A stretch of 64,000 nt of DNA from Pseudaquabacterium terrae (GTDB lineage Bacteria; Pseudomonadota; Gammaproteobacteria; Burkholderiales; Burkholderiaceae_C): positions 124,001 through 188,000 of the forward strand of contig NZ_JABRWJ010000008.1 in assembly GCF_013266755.1 (NCBI RefSeq), read 5' to 3'. Made by a program: the position numbers and the translations under genes. This document shows positions 26,111 through 34,176 of the stretch, piece after piece. Below the pieces are notes generated by a model. That model was not told the DNA's origin. It was given only the letters and a program-made list of their open reading frames with translations, and searched no databases. Positions within the stretch are counted from its first letter, which is position 1. The number at the start of each line of letters is the position of its first letter.

Positions 26111-26830
26111 TCACAGCGGAATCTCGACCCGGCGCTCACCCGCGGGCAAACCGCTCAGGATGCGGCCGGATTCGGTGCGCACGCGCACCGGCTGGCCCTC
26201 GAGGCCGTTGTTCAGCGCCTGTCCCTCGGCACTCACGGCGTAGCCATTGCCCACGGCGACGATGCGCACCAGGTCGCCGGCCTGGAAATATTGGCGCAGC
26301 TTCAGGTCGCCGCGGCGCAGCGTGTCGCCGGCAGCCAGCGGCCGCGCGAGCGTGCGGCCCAGGGGCGCGGCGAGCGTGGTGTAGGCCGGCTCGGGGCTGG
26401 CCGCGAGGTCGACCTCGGCCAGCATCAGGTGCCGCGCCTCGATCACAGAGCCGGTCGGCAGCGAGCAGGTCGCCACCAAGGCTTGGCCGAACAGCTTCAC
26501 GGTGATCGGCAGGTAGACGTTCCACTTCGTCGGCCCCTGCAGGCAGCGCAGGCCGATGCGGCTGCGGCCGAGCGGGCGGGTGCCGGCAGGCAGGTAGGGC
26601 TGGATCTGCTGGCAGGGCGCGAGCTGCAGCCGCGCATCGAGCTGGCCCAGCTCGACCTCGACGCGCACCGGCGGCGAGCCGGCGGCCAGCGCCGCGTTCG
26701 CCGCTTCGGCGGCCAGACTTTGCAGCTGCTGCGCGAGCGCGGGGTCCAGGGTCGGTGCGCCCGGGTTGGCCGACGCAGCGGCGCTGGCCAATGCGCAGGC
26801 GACGGACAGGCTGAGGGCGATCTTCTTCAT
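26111..26830 (-). CDS. flgA: Flagellar P-ring assembly chaperone FlgA
   Basis: FlgA is a periplasmic chaperone that helps FlgI form the P ring. The 239-aa product has a signal peptide (KKIALSLSVACALASAAASA) and the SAF-domain C-terminus typical of FlgA (EARHLMLAEVDL, RTLARPLAAGDTLRRGDLK, VSAEGQALNNGLEGQPVRVR). The ATG at 26830 is preferred because it follows GGAGGA and starts the signal peptide. It is divergent from flgB, sharing a 124-bp regulatory gap. flgI lies in the opposite operon. Confidence 0.95.
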   Translation of the reverse strand: MKKIALSLSVACALASAAASANPGAPTLDPALAQQLQSLAAEAANAALAAGSPPVRVEVELGQLDARLQLAPCQQIQPYLPAGTRPLGRSRIGLRCLQGPTKWNVYLPITVKLFGQALVATCSLPTGSVIEARHLMLAEVDLAASPEPAYTTLAAPLGRTLARPLAAGDTLRRGDLKLRQYFQAGDLVRIVAVGNGYAVSAEGQALNNGLEGQPVRVRTESGRILSGLPAGERRVEIPL

Positions 26831-26876
26831 TCCTCCATGCTCGCCGGGAAGGCCCTGATGCAGTGGCTGGAATTGG

Positions 26877-26929
26877 GCGGTGATCGGTCCTTTATTCGGG
26901 CTCATGTTCGCGGGTCGCTTGCCCACAAT
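26877..26929 (+). promoter_or_regulatory. Composite flagellar promoter upstream of flgB
   Basis: Copy 4 of the 53-nt element: GCGGTGA at 26877, CTTTATTCGGG at 26890, TCATGTT at 26902 and ACAAT at 26925-26929. It is more diverged than the flhA/flhF copies but has exactly the same overall length. The flgB ATG is 25 nt downstream. Confidence 0.5.
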
Positions 26930-26954
26930 GCCGTGGCATCGACCCCTATCCGCC

Positions 26955-27368
26955 ATGCAACGCCTGACCTCCACGCTCGACTTCCACGCCCAGGCGCTGA
27001 CGCTGCGGGCCGAGCGTCAGCGTCTGATCGCCGGCAACATCGCCAACGCCGATACGCCGGGTTTCGTTGCGCGGGACATGGATTTCGCCAAGGCGCTGCG
27101 CGAGGCCACGGGCGGCACGCAAGCAGTGCCCGGCCAGATGGCGGTGACCAGCGCCGGCCACATGGACGTGAGTGCCGGCGCGCGCAGCGACAACGAGCTG
27201 CTCTATGCCACCGGTCCGCAGGACAGCCTTGACCGCAACACCGTCGACCTCGACCGCGAACGCGCGGCCTTCGCCGAGAACGCGGTGAAGTACGAAGCGA
27301 CGCTGCGCTTCATCAACGGGCACATGCGCACGTTGACCGAAGCGATGAAGAACCACAACGGTGGTTGA
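26955..27368 (+). CDS. flgB: Flagellar rod protein FlgB
   Basis: FlgB is a proximal rod subunit. The 137-aa product is typical in length. The N-terminal rod motif is present (LIAGNIANADTPGFVARDMD), and the C-terminus ends in the amphipathic helix KYEATLRFINGHMRTLTEA. The ATG at 26955 is preferred because it gives the canonical N-terminus. It is the first gene of the rightward flg operon, with flgC 16 bp behind. Confidence 0.96.
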   Translation: MQRLTSTLDFHAQALTLRAERQRLIAGNIANADTPGFVARDMDFAKALREATGGTQAVPGQMAVTSAGHMDVSAGARSDNELLYATGPQDSLDRNTVDLDRERAAFAENAVKYEATLRFINGHMRTLTEAMKNHNGG

Positions 27369-27384
27369 CGACAAGGACTGAGCC

Positions 27385-27804
27385 ATGAGCATGTTCCAGA
27401 TCTTCGACGTCTCCGGCAGCGCGGTCAGTGCGCAGTCGCAGCGCCTGAACACCGTCGCCTCGAATCTGGCGAATGCCGACACCGTCGCCGGTCCCGACGG
27501 CCAGGCCTACAAGGCGCGCCAGGTCGTTTTCCAGACCACGCTGATGGGTGCGGTCGAAGGCGGCCCGCAGGGCGCCGGCGTGCGCGTGTCGAACGTGATC
27601 GAGGACGCCACCCCCGGCCGCCGCGTGCACGACCCGAAGCACCCGGGCGCCGACGCCACCGGCTACGTGACCTACAGCAACGTCAATCCGGTCGAGGAGA
27701 TGGTCAACATGATCTCGGCCTCGCGCTCGTACCAGAACAACATCGAAGTGATGAACACCGCCAAGAGCCTGCTGCTGAAGACGCTGCAGCTCGGCCAATC
27801 CTGA
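27385..27804 (+). CDS. flgC: Flagellar rod protein FlgC
   Basis: FlgC is a proximal rod subunit of 139 aa. The N-terminal signature is [19 protein letters not shown], and the C-terminal helix includes [20 protein letters not shown] followed by [17 protein letters not shown]. It stands between flgB and flgD (11 bp before flgD) with tight operon spacing. Confidence 0.97.
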   Translation: MSMFQIFDVSGSAVSAQSQRLNTVASNLANADTVAGPDGQAYKARQVVFQTTLMGAVEGGPQGAGVRVSNVIEDATPGRRVHDPKHPGADATGYVTYSNVNPVEEMVNMISASRSYQNNIEVMNTAKSLLLKTLQLGQS

Positions 27805-27815
27805 AAGCCTGAGCG

Positions 27816-28481
27816 ATGAGCAGTGTCGACACCAGCAACAGCACCAGCGCCGGCGCGGCGCTCGGCGCGACCAGCCCGACGGGCAAGGTCGCCACGGCCA
27901 GCGAGCAGACCGACCGGTTCCTGAAGCTGCTGGTCACGCAGATGCAGAACCAGGATCCGCTGAATCCGATGGACAACGCGCAGATCACGACGCAGATGGC
28001 GCAGATCTCCACCGTCAGCGGCATCGACGACCTGAACAAGTCGATCGTCTCGATGAATTCGATGATGCTGCAGTCGCAGTCGCTCGAAGCCGCGTCGTTG
28101 ATCGGCAAGAGCGTGCTGGTGCCGGGCAACCAGCTGGCGCTGGACGCCGAAGGCACGGCCCACGGCGGCTTCGCGCTCGCCGGGCCGGCCCAATCGGTCA
28201 GCGTCAGCATCAAGGACGCCAGCGGCAAGGTCATCGACACCATCAAGATGGGTGCATCGGACGCCGGCCGGCTGAGCTTCGACTGGCAGGCACCGAATCC
28301 CAAGATGACGGGGCTCACCTTCGAGGTCAGCGCCCAGACCGGCGGCGTCAAGGTCGAAACCATGCCGCTCGTCGCCGACACCGTGCGCGCCGTCTACCAG
28401 GACGGCGGGCAACTCACCGTTGAACTCGACCGGGCAGGCGTCGTGCGCTACAGCGACGTCAAGGCCATCTCCCAATCCTGA
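27816..28481 (+). CDS. flgD: Flagellar hook-assembly scaffold FlgD
   Basis: FlgD caps the growing hook and is absent from the finished structure. The 221-aa product contains the family core FLKLLVTQMQNQDPLNPMDN near residue 30, followed by AQMAQISTVSGIDDLNKS-like sequence. A C-terminal Ig/FlgD fold (SVSIKDASGKVIDTIKMG) ends with VLVKAISQ-like residues. The stop codon lies inside the first unit of a short heptameric tandem repeat. Confidence 0.96.
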   Translation: MSSVDTSNSTSAGAALGATSPTGKVATASEQTDRFLKLLVTQMQNQDPLNPMDNAQITTQMAQISTVSGIDDLNKSIVSMNSMMLQSQSLEAASLIGKSVLVPGNQLALDAEGTAHGGFALAGPAQSVSVSIKDASGKVIDTIKMGASDAGRLSFDWQAPNPKMTGLTFEVSAQTGGVKVETMPLVADTVRAVYQDGGQLTVELDRAGVVRYSDVKAISQS

Positions 28482-28508
28482 GTCCTCAGTCCTCAGTCCT
28501 GAATCCCC
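28474..28508. repeat. Heptameric tandem repeat between flgD and flgE
   Basis: The units AATCCTG, AGTCCTC, AGTCCTC, AGTCCTG and AATCCCC follow one another from 28474. They cover the flgD stop and most of the 40-bp gap to flgE. The repeat is also partly palindromic (CTGAG-TC-CTCAG). Unit number would alter spacing but not the flgD frame. Confidence 0.6.
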
Positions 28509-28521
28509 GAAGGAGCCCACC

Positions 28522-29790
28522 ATGGCATTCCAGCAAGGCCTGTCCGGCCTCAACGCGACCAGCAAGAACCTCAGCGTCATCGGCAACAACATTGCCAACG
28601 CCAACACCTATGGCGCCAAGGCCTCGCGGGCCGAGTTCGCCGACATGTACGCGAACGCCATGAACGGCTCGGGCGGCAATGCGATCGGCATCGGCGTGAA
28701 CCTCGCCGCGGTGACGCAGCGCTTTACGCAGGGCAACATCACGACGACCGAAAGCGGCCTGGACATCGCCATCAACGGCAACGGTTTCTTCCAGCTCGAT
28801 TCGGGTGGCACCACCGTCTATTCGCGCAACGGCCAGTTCCAGCTCGACAAGGACGGCAACCTGGTCAACGGCACCGGCGCCAAGCTGCTCGGCTACGCCG
28901 CGAACACCGACGGCGCGATCATCCCGTCGACCGTGCAGGCGCTGCGCCTGCCGACGGCCGGCGTGGCGCCCGCGTCGACCACCGAGGTCGGCCTCGAGCT
29001 GAACCTCGATTCGCGCGTCGGCGGACCGGCCGTCGCGCTGCCCTTCGACCCGGCCGACCCGACGAGCTACAACAACGCGACCTCGGTCACCGTCTACGAC
29101 GCCAAGGGCCAGGAAATGGCGCTGACTTTCTATTTCCGCAAGGAAGACACGGTCGCCGACCCGACGCTGGTCGACACCTGGGACGTCTACATGACCGCCA
29201 ACGGCCAGCCGATGCCCGCCGCCGGCGGCCCGATCATCGACAACATGCAGTTCGCCACCGACGGCGGCTCGATGCTGTCGCCTGCGGCTCCGGTGCCGAT
29301 CACCGTCGATGCCGGCGTGCCGCTGACCGCCGGCGGTGCCTCGCTGCAGATCGACTTCGACCTCGACGTCGGCCAGGCCACGCAGTACGGCGCCGCCTTC
29401 TCGGTGACCGACCTGACGCAGGACGGCTACGCCCCCGGCCAGCTGACCGGCGTCAGCATCGACAAGACCGGCATCATCAAGGCACAGTATTCGAACGGCC
29501 AGTCCAAGGCAGCCGGCCAGCTGGTGCTGGCGACCTTCCGCAACCCGCAGGGCCTGCAGCCGATGGGCGGCAACGCCTGGTCCGCGAGCTTCGGCTCGGG
29601 CGACCCGATCATCGGCGCCGCCGGCCAGGGCAACTTCGGCCTGCTGCAGTCGGGCGCGCTGGAAGAGTCCAACGTCGACCTGACCGCCGAGCTGGTCAAC
29701 ATGATCACCGCGCAGCGCGCCTACCAGGCCAATGCGCAGTCGATCAAGACCGAAGACCAGGTCCTGCAGACCCTGGTCAACCTGCGCTGA
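28522..29790 (+). CDS. flgE: Flagellar hook protein FlgE
   Basis: FlgE polymerises into the hook. The 422-aa product starts MAFQQGLSGLNATSKNLSVI with the NNIANANTYG motif. The FlgE D2-type middle region covers about 160-330. The C-terminus has GALEESNVDLTAELVNMITA followed by QRAYQANAQSIKTED, the conserved coiled region. The ATG at 28522 is set by AAGGAG and by homology; an upstream in-frame ATG would run into flgD. Confidence 0.97.
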   Translation: MAFQQGLSGLNATSKNLSVIGNNIANANTYGAKASRAEFADMYANAMNGSGGNAIGIGVNLAAVTQRFTQGNITTTESGLDIAINGNGFFQLDSGGTTVYSRNGQFQLDKDGNLVNGTGAKLLGYAANTDGAIIPSTVQALRLPTAGVAPASTTEVGLELNLDSRVGGPAVALPFDPADPTSYNNATSVTVYDAKGQEMALTFYFRKEDTVADPTLVDTWDVYMTANGQPMPAAGGPIIDNMQFATDGGSMLSPAAPVPITVDAGVPLTAGGASLQIDFDLDVGQATQYGAAFSVTDLTQDGYAPGQLTGVSIDKTGIIKAQYSNGQSKAAGQLVLATFRNPQGLQPMGGNAWSASFGSGDPIIGAAGQGNFGLLQSGALEESNVDLTAELVNMITAQRAYQANAQSIKTEDQVLQTLVNLR

Positions 29791-29825
29791 TCCGACTGAC
29801 CGACCGATAAGCCAGGGGGCCGACG

Positions 29826-30548
29826 ATGGACCGCATGATCTATCTGGCGATGTCCGGCGCGAAAGCGACGATGCAGCGCCAGGACATCGTCGCCCACAAC
29901 CTGGCGAACGCGTCGACGACGGGCTTTCGCGCCGAGCTGCAGGCCTTCCGAGCCGTGCCGGTGGTCGGCGAGGGCGCCAGCACGCGCGTCTTCGCGCTCG
30001 AGTCGACGCCCGGCTACAACGCCGCGCCCGGCCCGGTGCAATCGACCGGCCGTGCGCTCGACGTCGCGATGAAGGGCAACGCCTGGCTCGCGGTGCAGGC
30101 GCTCGACGGCACCGAGGCCTACACCCGCGCCGGCAACCTCGACCTCAACACCGACGGCCAGCTGACGACGAGCAGCGGCCTGACCGTGCTGGGCGACGGC
30201 GGCCCGATCACCATCCCCGCGAACAGCGAGCTGAAGATCGGCGCCGACGGCACGATCAGCGCGAAGACCGGCAACCAGCGCCCGCAGGTCGTCGGCCGGC
30301 TGAAGCTCGTGACGCCCGAAGCGCCGCTGACGCGCGGCACCGACGGCCTGTTCCGCGCCGCCGAAGACCTGCCCGCCGATCAAACGGCGCGCCTGCAGGA
30401 CGGCGCGCTCGAAGGCAGCAACGTCAGCGCCATCGAGAGCATGGTGGCGATGATCGCCGCCGCGCGCCAGTTCGAGCAGCAGATGAAGATGCTGCAGAGC
30501 GCGCAGGACAAGGAACAGGCGGCCTCCAAGCTGCTGTCCAGCACCTGA
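29826..30548 (+). CDS. flgF: Flagellar proximal rod protein FlgF
   Basis: FlgF is a proximal rod protein of 240 aa. The N-terminus MDRMIYLAMSGAKATMQRQD with HNLANASTTGFRAEL is characteristic. The C-terminus (LEGSNVSAIESMVAMIAAAR, then FEQQMKMLQ) closes the rod helix bundle. It is 35 bp behind flgE. A strong intrinsic terminator lies between flgF and flgG. Confidence 0.96.
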   Translation: MDRMIYLAMSGAKATMQRQDIVAHNLANASTTGFRAELQAFRAVPVVGEGASTRVFALESTPGYNAAPGPVQSTGRALDVAMKGNAWLAVQALDGTEAYTRAGNLDLNTDGQLTTSSGLTVLGDGGPITIPANSELKIGADGTISAKTGNQRPQVVGRLKLVTPEAPLTRGTDGLFRAAEDLPADQTARLQDGALEGSNVSAIESMVAMIAAARQFEQQMKMLQSAQDKEQAASKLLSST

Positions 30549-30571
30549 GCCTGCTTCCCGCTCAGCCGAAG

Positions 30572-30597
30572 AAAGCGCCGCCTCCGCGGCGCTTTTC
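30572..30597 (+). terminator. Intrinsic terminator between flgF and flgG
   Basis: AAAGCGCCGC-CTCC-GCGGCGCTTT is a perfect 10-bp stem with a 4-nt loop (30572-30595), ending in TTTTC. It is 23 nt past the flgF stop and would separate the flgB-F part from flgG-L. Confidence 0.7.
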
Positions 30598-30611
30598 GCT
30601 TGATGGCGACC

Positions 30612-30642
30612 CTCAAGTTCCGCGGATCATGACGACATCAAT
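30612..30642 (+). promoter_or_regulatory. Candidate promoter for flgG
   Basis: CTCAAGTT at 30612-30619 and ACATCAAT at 30635-30642 recall the -35 and -10 parts of the flh composite promoter, but the upstream GCGGTTT/CTTATCC blocks are missing. Its place just after the terminator supports a separate start for flgG. Confidence 0.4.
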
Positions 30643-30660
30643 TTCCGCAGGAGCGTCGCC

Positions 30661-31443
30661 ATGATGCGTTCGCTGTTCATCGCCAAGACCGGTATGGAAG
30701 CCCAGCAGACCCAGCTGGACGCCATCTCGCACAACCTCGCGAACACCGGCACCAACGGCTACAAGCGCAGCCATGCGGTGTTCGAGGACCTGATGTACCA
30801 GAACCTGCGTCCGGCCGGCAGCAACAGCGCCGACCAGACGCAGATGCCCGCCGGCCTGCAGATGGGCCTGGGCGTGCGTGCGGTGGCGATGGCCCGCAAC
30901 TTCTCGCAGGGCAACCTGCAGGCCACCGGCAACTCGCTGGACGTGGCGATCAAGGGCCACGGCTTCTTCCAGATCCAGATGCCCGACGGCTCGACCGCGT
31001 ACACCCGCGACGGCTCGTTCCAGCTCAATTCGCAGGGCCAGATCGTGACGCAGAACGGCTACGTGCTGCAGCCCGGCATCACGGTGCCGGCGACCGCCCA
31101 GGCGGTGACGATCTCGACCGACGGCACGGTGCAGGCCACGCTGCCGGGGCAGACGGCTCCGCAGTCGCTGGGCCAGATCCAGCTCGCGTCCTTCGTCAAC
31201 CCGGCCGGCCTCGAGCCCAAGGGCGAGAACCTGTTCACCGAGACTGCCTCGTCGGGCAACCCGCAGGCCGGTGCGCCGCTGTCGGGCGCGCTCGGTGCGC
31301 TGGCGCAGAACCACGTCGAGACCAGCAACGTCAACGTCGTCGAGGAGCTCGTCTCGATGATCCAGACCCAGCGCGCCTACGAGATCAACTCGAAGGCGAT
31401 CCAGACCTCCGACCAGATGCTGCAGCGCCTGGCCCAACTCTGA
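30661..31443 (+). CDS. flgG: Flagellar distal rod protein FlgG
   Basis: FlgG forms the distal rod. The 260-aa product has the usual length. [19 protein letters not shown] and [20 protein letters not shown] are the N-terminal signature, followed by [19 protein letters not shown]. The C-terminus has [20 protein letters not shown] and [18 protein letters not shown]. It opens the flgGHIJKL block, with short gaps (8-17 bp) downstream. Confidence 0.97.
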   Translation: MMRSLFIAKTGMEAQQTQLDAISHNLANTGTNGYKRSHAVFEDLMYQNLRPAGSNSADQTQMPAGLQMGLGVRAVAMARNFSQGNLQATGNSLDVAIKGHGFFQIQMPDGSTAYTRDGSFQLNSQGQIVTQNGYVLQPGITVPATAQAVTISTDGTVQATLPGQTAPQSLGQIQLASFVNPAGLEPKGENLFTETASSGNPQAGAPLSGALGALAQNHVETSNVNVVEELVSMIQTQRAYEINSKAIQTSDQMLQRLAQL

Positions 31444-31460
31444 TCGAACGAGCGCTTCGC

Positions 31461-32141
31461 ATGAACCTCCGCGTCCTTCCGCTGTTGTCGATCGCTGTGT
31501 TGCTCGGCGGCTGCGCCGCGCTGCAACGCGTGCCCGATGTCGACGTGCTGCAGCCGACCTCGGCCGTGGCGGCGCCGCCGCCGCCGCAGGCCGCCGTCAC
31601 CGGCTCGATCTTCCAGGTCGACCGCTACCGCCCGCTGGTCGAGGACCACCGCGCGCGCCTGGTCGGCGACACGCTGATGGTGCAGATCGCCGAGAAGATC
31701 TCGGCGACGCAGAAGGCCACCAGCTCGGTCGACAAGACCGGCGAGATGGACGCCTCGGTCAGCGCCTTTCCGGGCGTGAAGGCCAATTCCTTCGCCGCCG
31801 GCCGCGCGTCGCTCGGCACCAAGAGCGGCAACACATTTGCCGGCAAGGGCGTCACCGAGAGCTCGAACGACTTCTCCGGCGTGATCACCGCCACCGTCGT
31901 CAAGGTGCTGCCGAACGGCCACCTGGTGATCGCCGGCGAGAAGCAGATCGGCGTCAACGCCAATGTCGACGTGCTGCGCTTCTCGGGCCAGGTCGATCCG
32001 CGCTCGATCGCCCCGGGCAACAGCGTGCAGTCGACGCAGATCGCCAACGTGCGCATCGAGCAGCGCGGCCGCGGCCAGCAGGCTGAGGCGCAGTCGATGG
32101 CCTGGCTGGCGCGCTTCTTCCTCACCCTGCTGCCGATCTGA
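31461..32141 (+). CDS. flgH: Flagellar L-ring lipoprotein FlgH
   Basis: FlgH is an outer-membrane lipoprotein that builds the L ring. The 226-aa product has a lipoprotein signal with lipobox LLGGC (Cys at residue 18). Conserved segments are RARLVGDTLMVQIAEKISAT, SNDFSGVITATVVKVLPNGH, LVIAGEKQIGVN, and the C-terminal WLARFFLTLLPI. flgI starts 8 bp after it. Confidence 0.97.
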   Translation: MNLRVLPLLSIAVLLGGCAALQRVPDVDVLQPTSAVAAPPPPQAAVTGSIFQVDRYRPLVEDHRARLVGDTLMVQIAEKISATQKATSSVDKTGEMDASVSAFPGVKANSFAAGRASLGTKSGNTFAGKGVTESSNDFSGVITATVVKVLPNGHLVIAGEKQIGVNANVDVLRFSGQVDPRSIAPGNSVQSTQIANVRIEQRGRGQQAEAQSMAWLARFFLTLLPI

Positions 32142-32149
32142 GGACGGCG

Positions 32150-33280
32150 ATGAAAAACTCCCGCGCCGAACGCATCGTCAAGGCGGCGATCGCCGTCAGC
32201 GTCTTCCTCGCCAGCGCCGCCATCTGGTGGCCGGCGCAGGCCGCGCGCATCAAGGAGCTGGCCAGCGTGCAGGGCGTGCGCGCCAACCAGCTGGTCGGCT
32301 ACGGGCTGGTCGTCGGCCTCGACGGCACGGGCGACCAGTCGACGCAGGCGCCGTACACGCCGCAGAGCCTGGCGGCGATGCTGCAGCAGATGGGTGTCAC
32401 GCTGCCGCCGGGCGTCACGATGCAGCCGCGCAACGTCGCCGCGGTGATGATCACCACCGAGCTGCCGGCGTTCGCGCAGCCGGGGCAGCGGCTGGACATC
32501 AACGTCTCGTCGGTCGGCAATGCCAAGAGCCTGCGCGGCGGCACGCTGATCGCCACGCCGCTGAAGGGTGCCGACGGCCAGATCTACGCGATGGCGCAGG
32601 GCAACCTGATCGTCGGCGGTGCCGGCGCCTCGGCGGGCGGCTCGAAGGTGCAGATCAACCACCTCGCGGCCGGCCGCGTGCCCGAAGGCGCGACGGTCGA
32701 GCGCGCGGTGCCGACGCCGCTGGGACAGGGCGGCGTGATGCAGCTGGACCTGAATGCCAACGACTTCGCCACCGCCCGCGCGGTGGCCGCATCGATCAAC
32801 CAGATCAAGGGGCCGGGCACGGCGCAGGCTTTCGACGGCCGCGTCGTCAAGGTGCGCCTGCCGGCCGACCCGGCGGAGATGGTCGGCTTCATCGCCGACA
32901 TCGAGAACCTCAACGTCACGCTGGCCAGGCCGGCGGCCAAGGTGGTGCTCAACGCGCGCACCGGCTCGGTGGTGATGAACGAATCGGTGACGCTGGCCGA
33001 ATGCGCCGTCGCGCACGGCTCGCTGTCGGTGTCGATCAGCTCGACGCCGGTGATCAGCCAGCCCTCGCCGCTGTCGCAGGGCCAGACGGTGATCGCCGAG
33101 AAGGCCGACATCGCGATCACGCAGCAGGGCGGTTCGCTGGTGCAGCTGCCGGCAGGCGCCAAGCTGTCTGACGTCGTCAAGGCGCTGAATTCGCTCGGCG
33201 CGACGCCGCAGGACCTGCTCGCAATCCTGCAGGCGATGAAGAGTGCCGGCGCCTTGAAGGCCGAGCTCGAAGTGATCTAG
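32150..33280 (+). CDS. flgI: Flagellar P-ring protein FlgI
   Basis: FlgI forms the periplasmic P ring around the rod. The 376-aa product has a signal peptide of about 38 residues (hydrophobic AAIAVSVFLASAAIWW, cleaved after AQA). The mature N-terminus reads ARIKELASVQGVRANQLVGY, then GLVVGLDGTGDQSTQAPYT. Other family blocks are MQPRNVAAVMITTELPAFA, NARTGSVVMNESVTLAECAV and the end ALNSLGATPQDLLAILQAMK. Its chaperone FlgA is encoded in the divergent unit. Confidence 0.97.
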   Translation: MKNSRAERIVKAAIAVSVFLASAAIWWPAQAARIKELASVQGVRANQLVGYGLVVGLDGTGDQSTQAPYTPQSLAAMLQQMGVTLPPGVTMQPRNVAAVMITTELPAFAQPGQRLDINVSSVGNAKSLRGGTLIATPLKGADGQIYAMAQGNLIVGGAGASAGGSKVQINHLAAGRVPEGATVERAVPTPLGQGGVMQLDLNANDFATARAVAASINQIKGPGTAQAFDGRVVKVRLPADPAEMVGFIADIENLNVTLARPAAKVVLNARTGSVVMNESVTLAECAVAHGSLSVSISSTPVISQPSPLSQGQTVIAEKADIAITQQGGSLVQLPAGAKLSDVVKALNSLGATPQDLLAILQAMKSAGALKAELEVI

Positions 33281-33297
33281 GTTCGTCAGGAAGCACC

Positions 33298-34167
33298 ATG
33301 GCCGCCATCCCCAGCACCACCTCCCTGGCCAGCGATTCGCGCGGCCTGGAATCGCTGCGCCGCAATGCCGCGCAGGATCCGAAAGCGGCGGTGCGCGATG
33401 CGGCCAAGCAGTTCGAATCGCTGTTCATGAACGAGCTGCTGAAGAGCATGCGCGCCGCGACCGTCGAAAGCGGCCTGATGGACAACGAGGCCACCAAGCT
33501 CGGCACGCAGATGCTCGACAGCCAGCTGGCGACCAAGATGTCCGGCCAGCCCGGCGGGCTGGCCGACGTGATCGCGCGCCAGCTCGAGCGCCAGATGGGT
33601 TTGTCGCCGGGTCCGATCCCGAGCACGCAGCGCGCCAACAACAGCCTGCCGCTGGTGCCCAGCCGGCCCGACGCGACGCCGAAGATTCCCGAGAAGAGCG
33701 CCGCCGGCTTCGTCTCGCAGCACACGCGCGCGGCCGAGGCCGCCGAGAAGTCCACCGGCATCCCGGCCGCCTTCATGATCGCGCAGTCGGCGCACGAGAC
33801 CGGCTGGGGCAAGAAGGAAATCGTCGGCCGCGACGGCACCAACTCGCACAACCTGTTCGGCATCAAGGCCGGCGCCAACTGGAGCGGCCCGACCGTCGAC
33901 GTGATGACCACCGAATACATCGGCGGCCGTGCGCAGAAGGTGGTGCAGAAGTTCCGCGCCTACGCCAACCATGCCGAGTCCTTTGCGGATTACGCCAAGC
34001 TGATGAAGGACAGCCCGCGCTACCAGAACGTCGTCGCCGCGGGCGCCGACGCGAAGGGCTTCGCGCAGGGCCTGCAGCGCGCCGGCTACGCCACCGACCC
34101 GGCCTATGCCGACAAGCTGACCCGGGTCATCAACACCACGCTGCGCCTGCAGCGCGAACAGGCTTAA
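33298..34167 (+). CDS. flgJ: Flagellar rod-cap / peptidoglycan hydrolase FlgJ
   Basis: FlgJ caps the growing rod and opens peptidoglycan for it. The 289-aa product keeps both domains. The N-terminal rod-binding region (AAKQFESLFMNELLKSMRAA) is followed after a linker (about 105-150) by a GH73-type glucosaminidase domain. There IAQSAHETGWGKKEI holds the likely catalytic Glu, with NLFGIKAG and FRAYANHAESFADYA downstream. Many alphaproteobacteria lack the hydrolase half, so the two-domain form fits a betaproteobacterium. Confidence 0.96.
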   Translation: MAAIPSTTSLASDSRGLESLRRNAAQDPKAAVRDAAKQFESLFMNELLKSMRAATVESGLMDNEATKLGTQMLDSQLATKMSGQPGGLADVIARQLERQMGLSPGPIPSTQRANNSLPLVPSRPDATPKIPEKSAAGFVSQHTRAAEAAEKSTGIPAAFMIAQSAHETGWGKKEIVGRDGTNSHNLFGIKAGANWSGPTVDVMTTEYIGGRAQKVVQKFRAYANHAESFADYAKLMKDSPRYQNVVAAGADAKGFAQGLQRAGYATDPAYADKLTRVINTTLRLQREQA

Positions 34168-34176
34168 GGACTCGCC

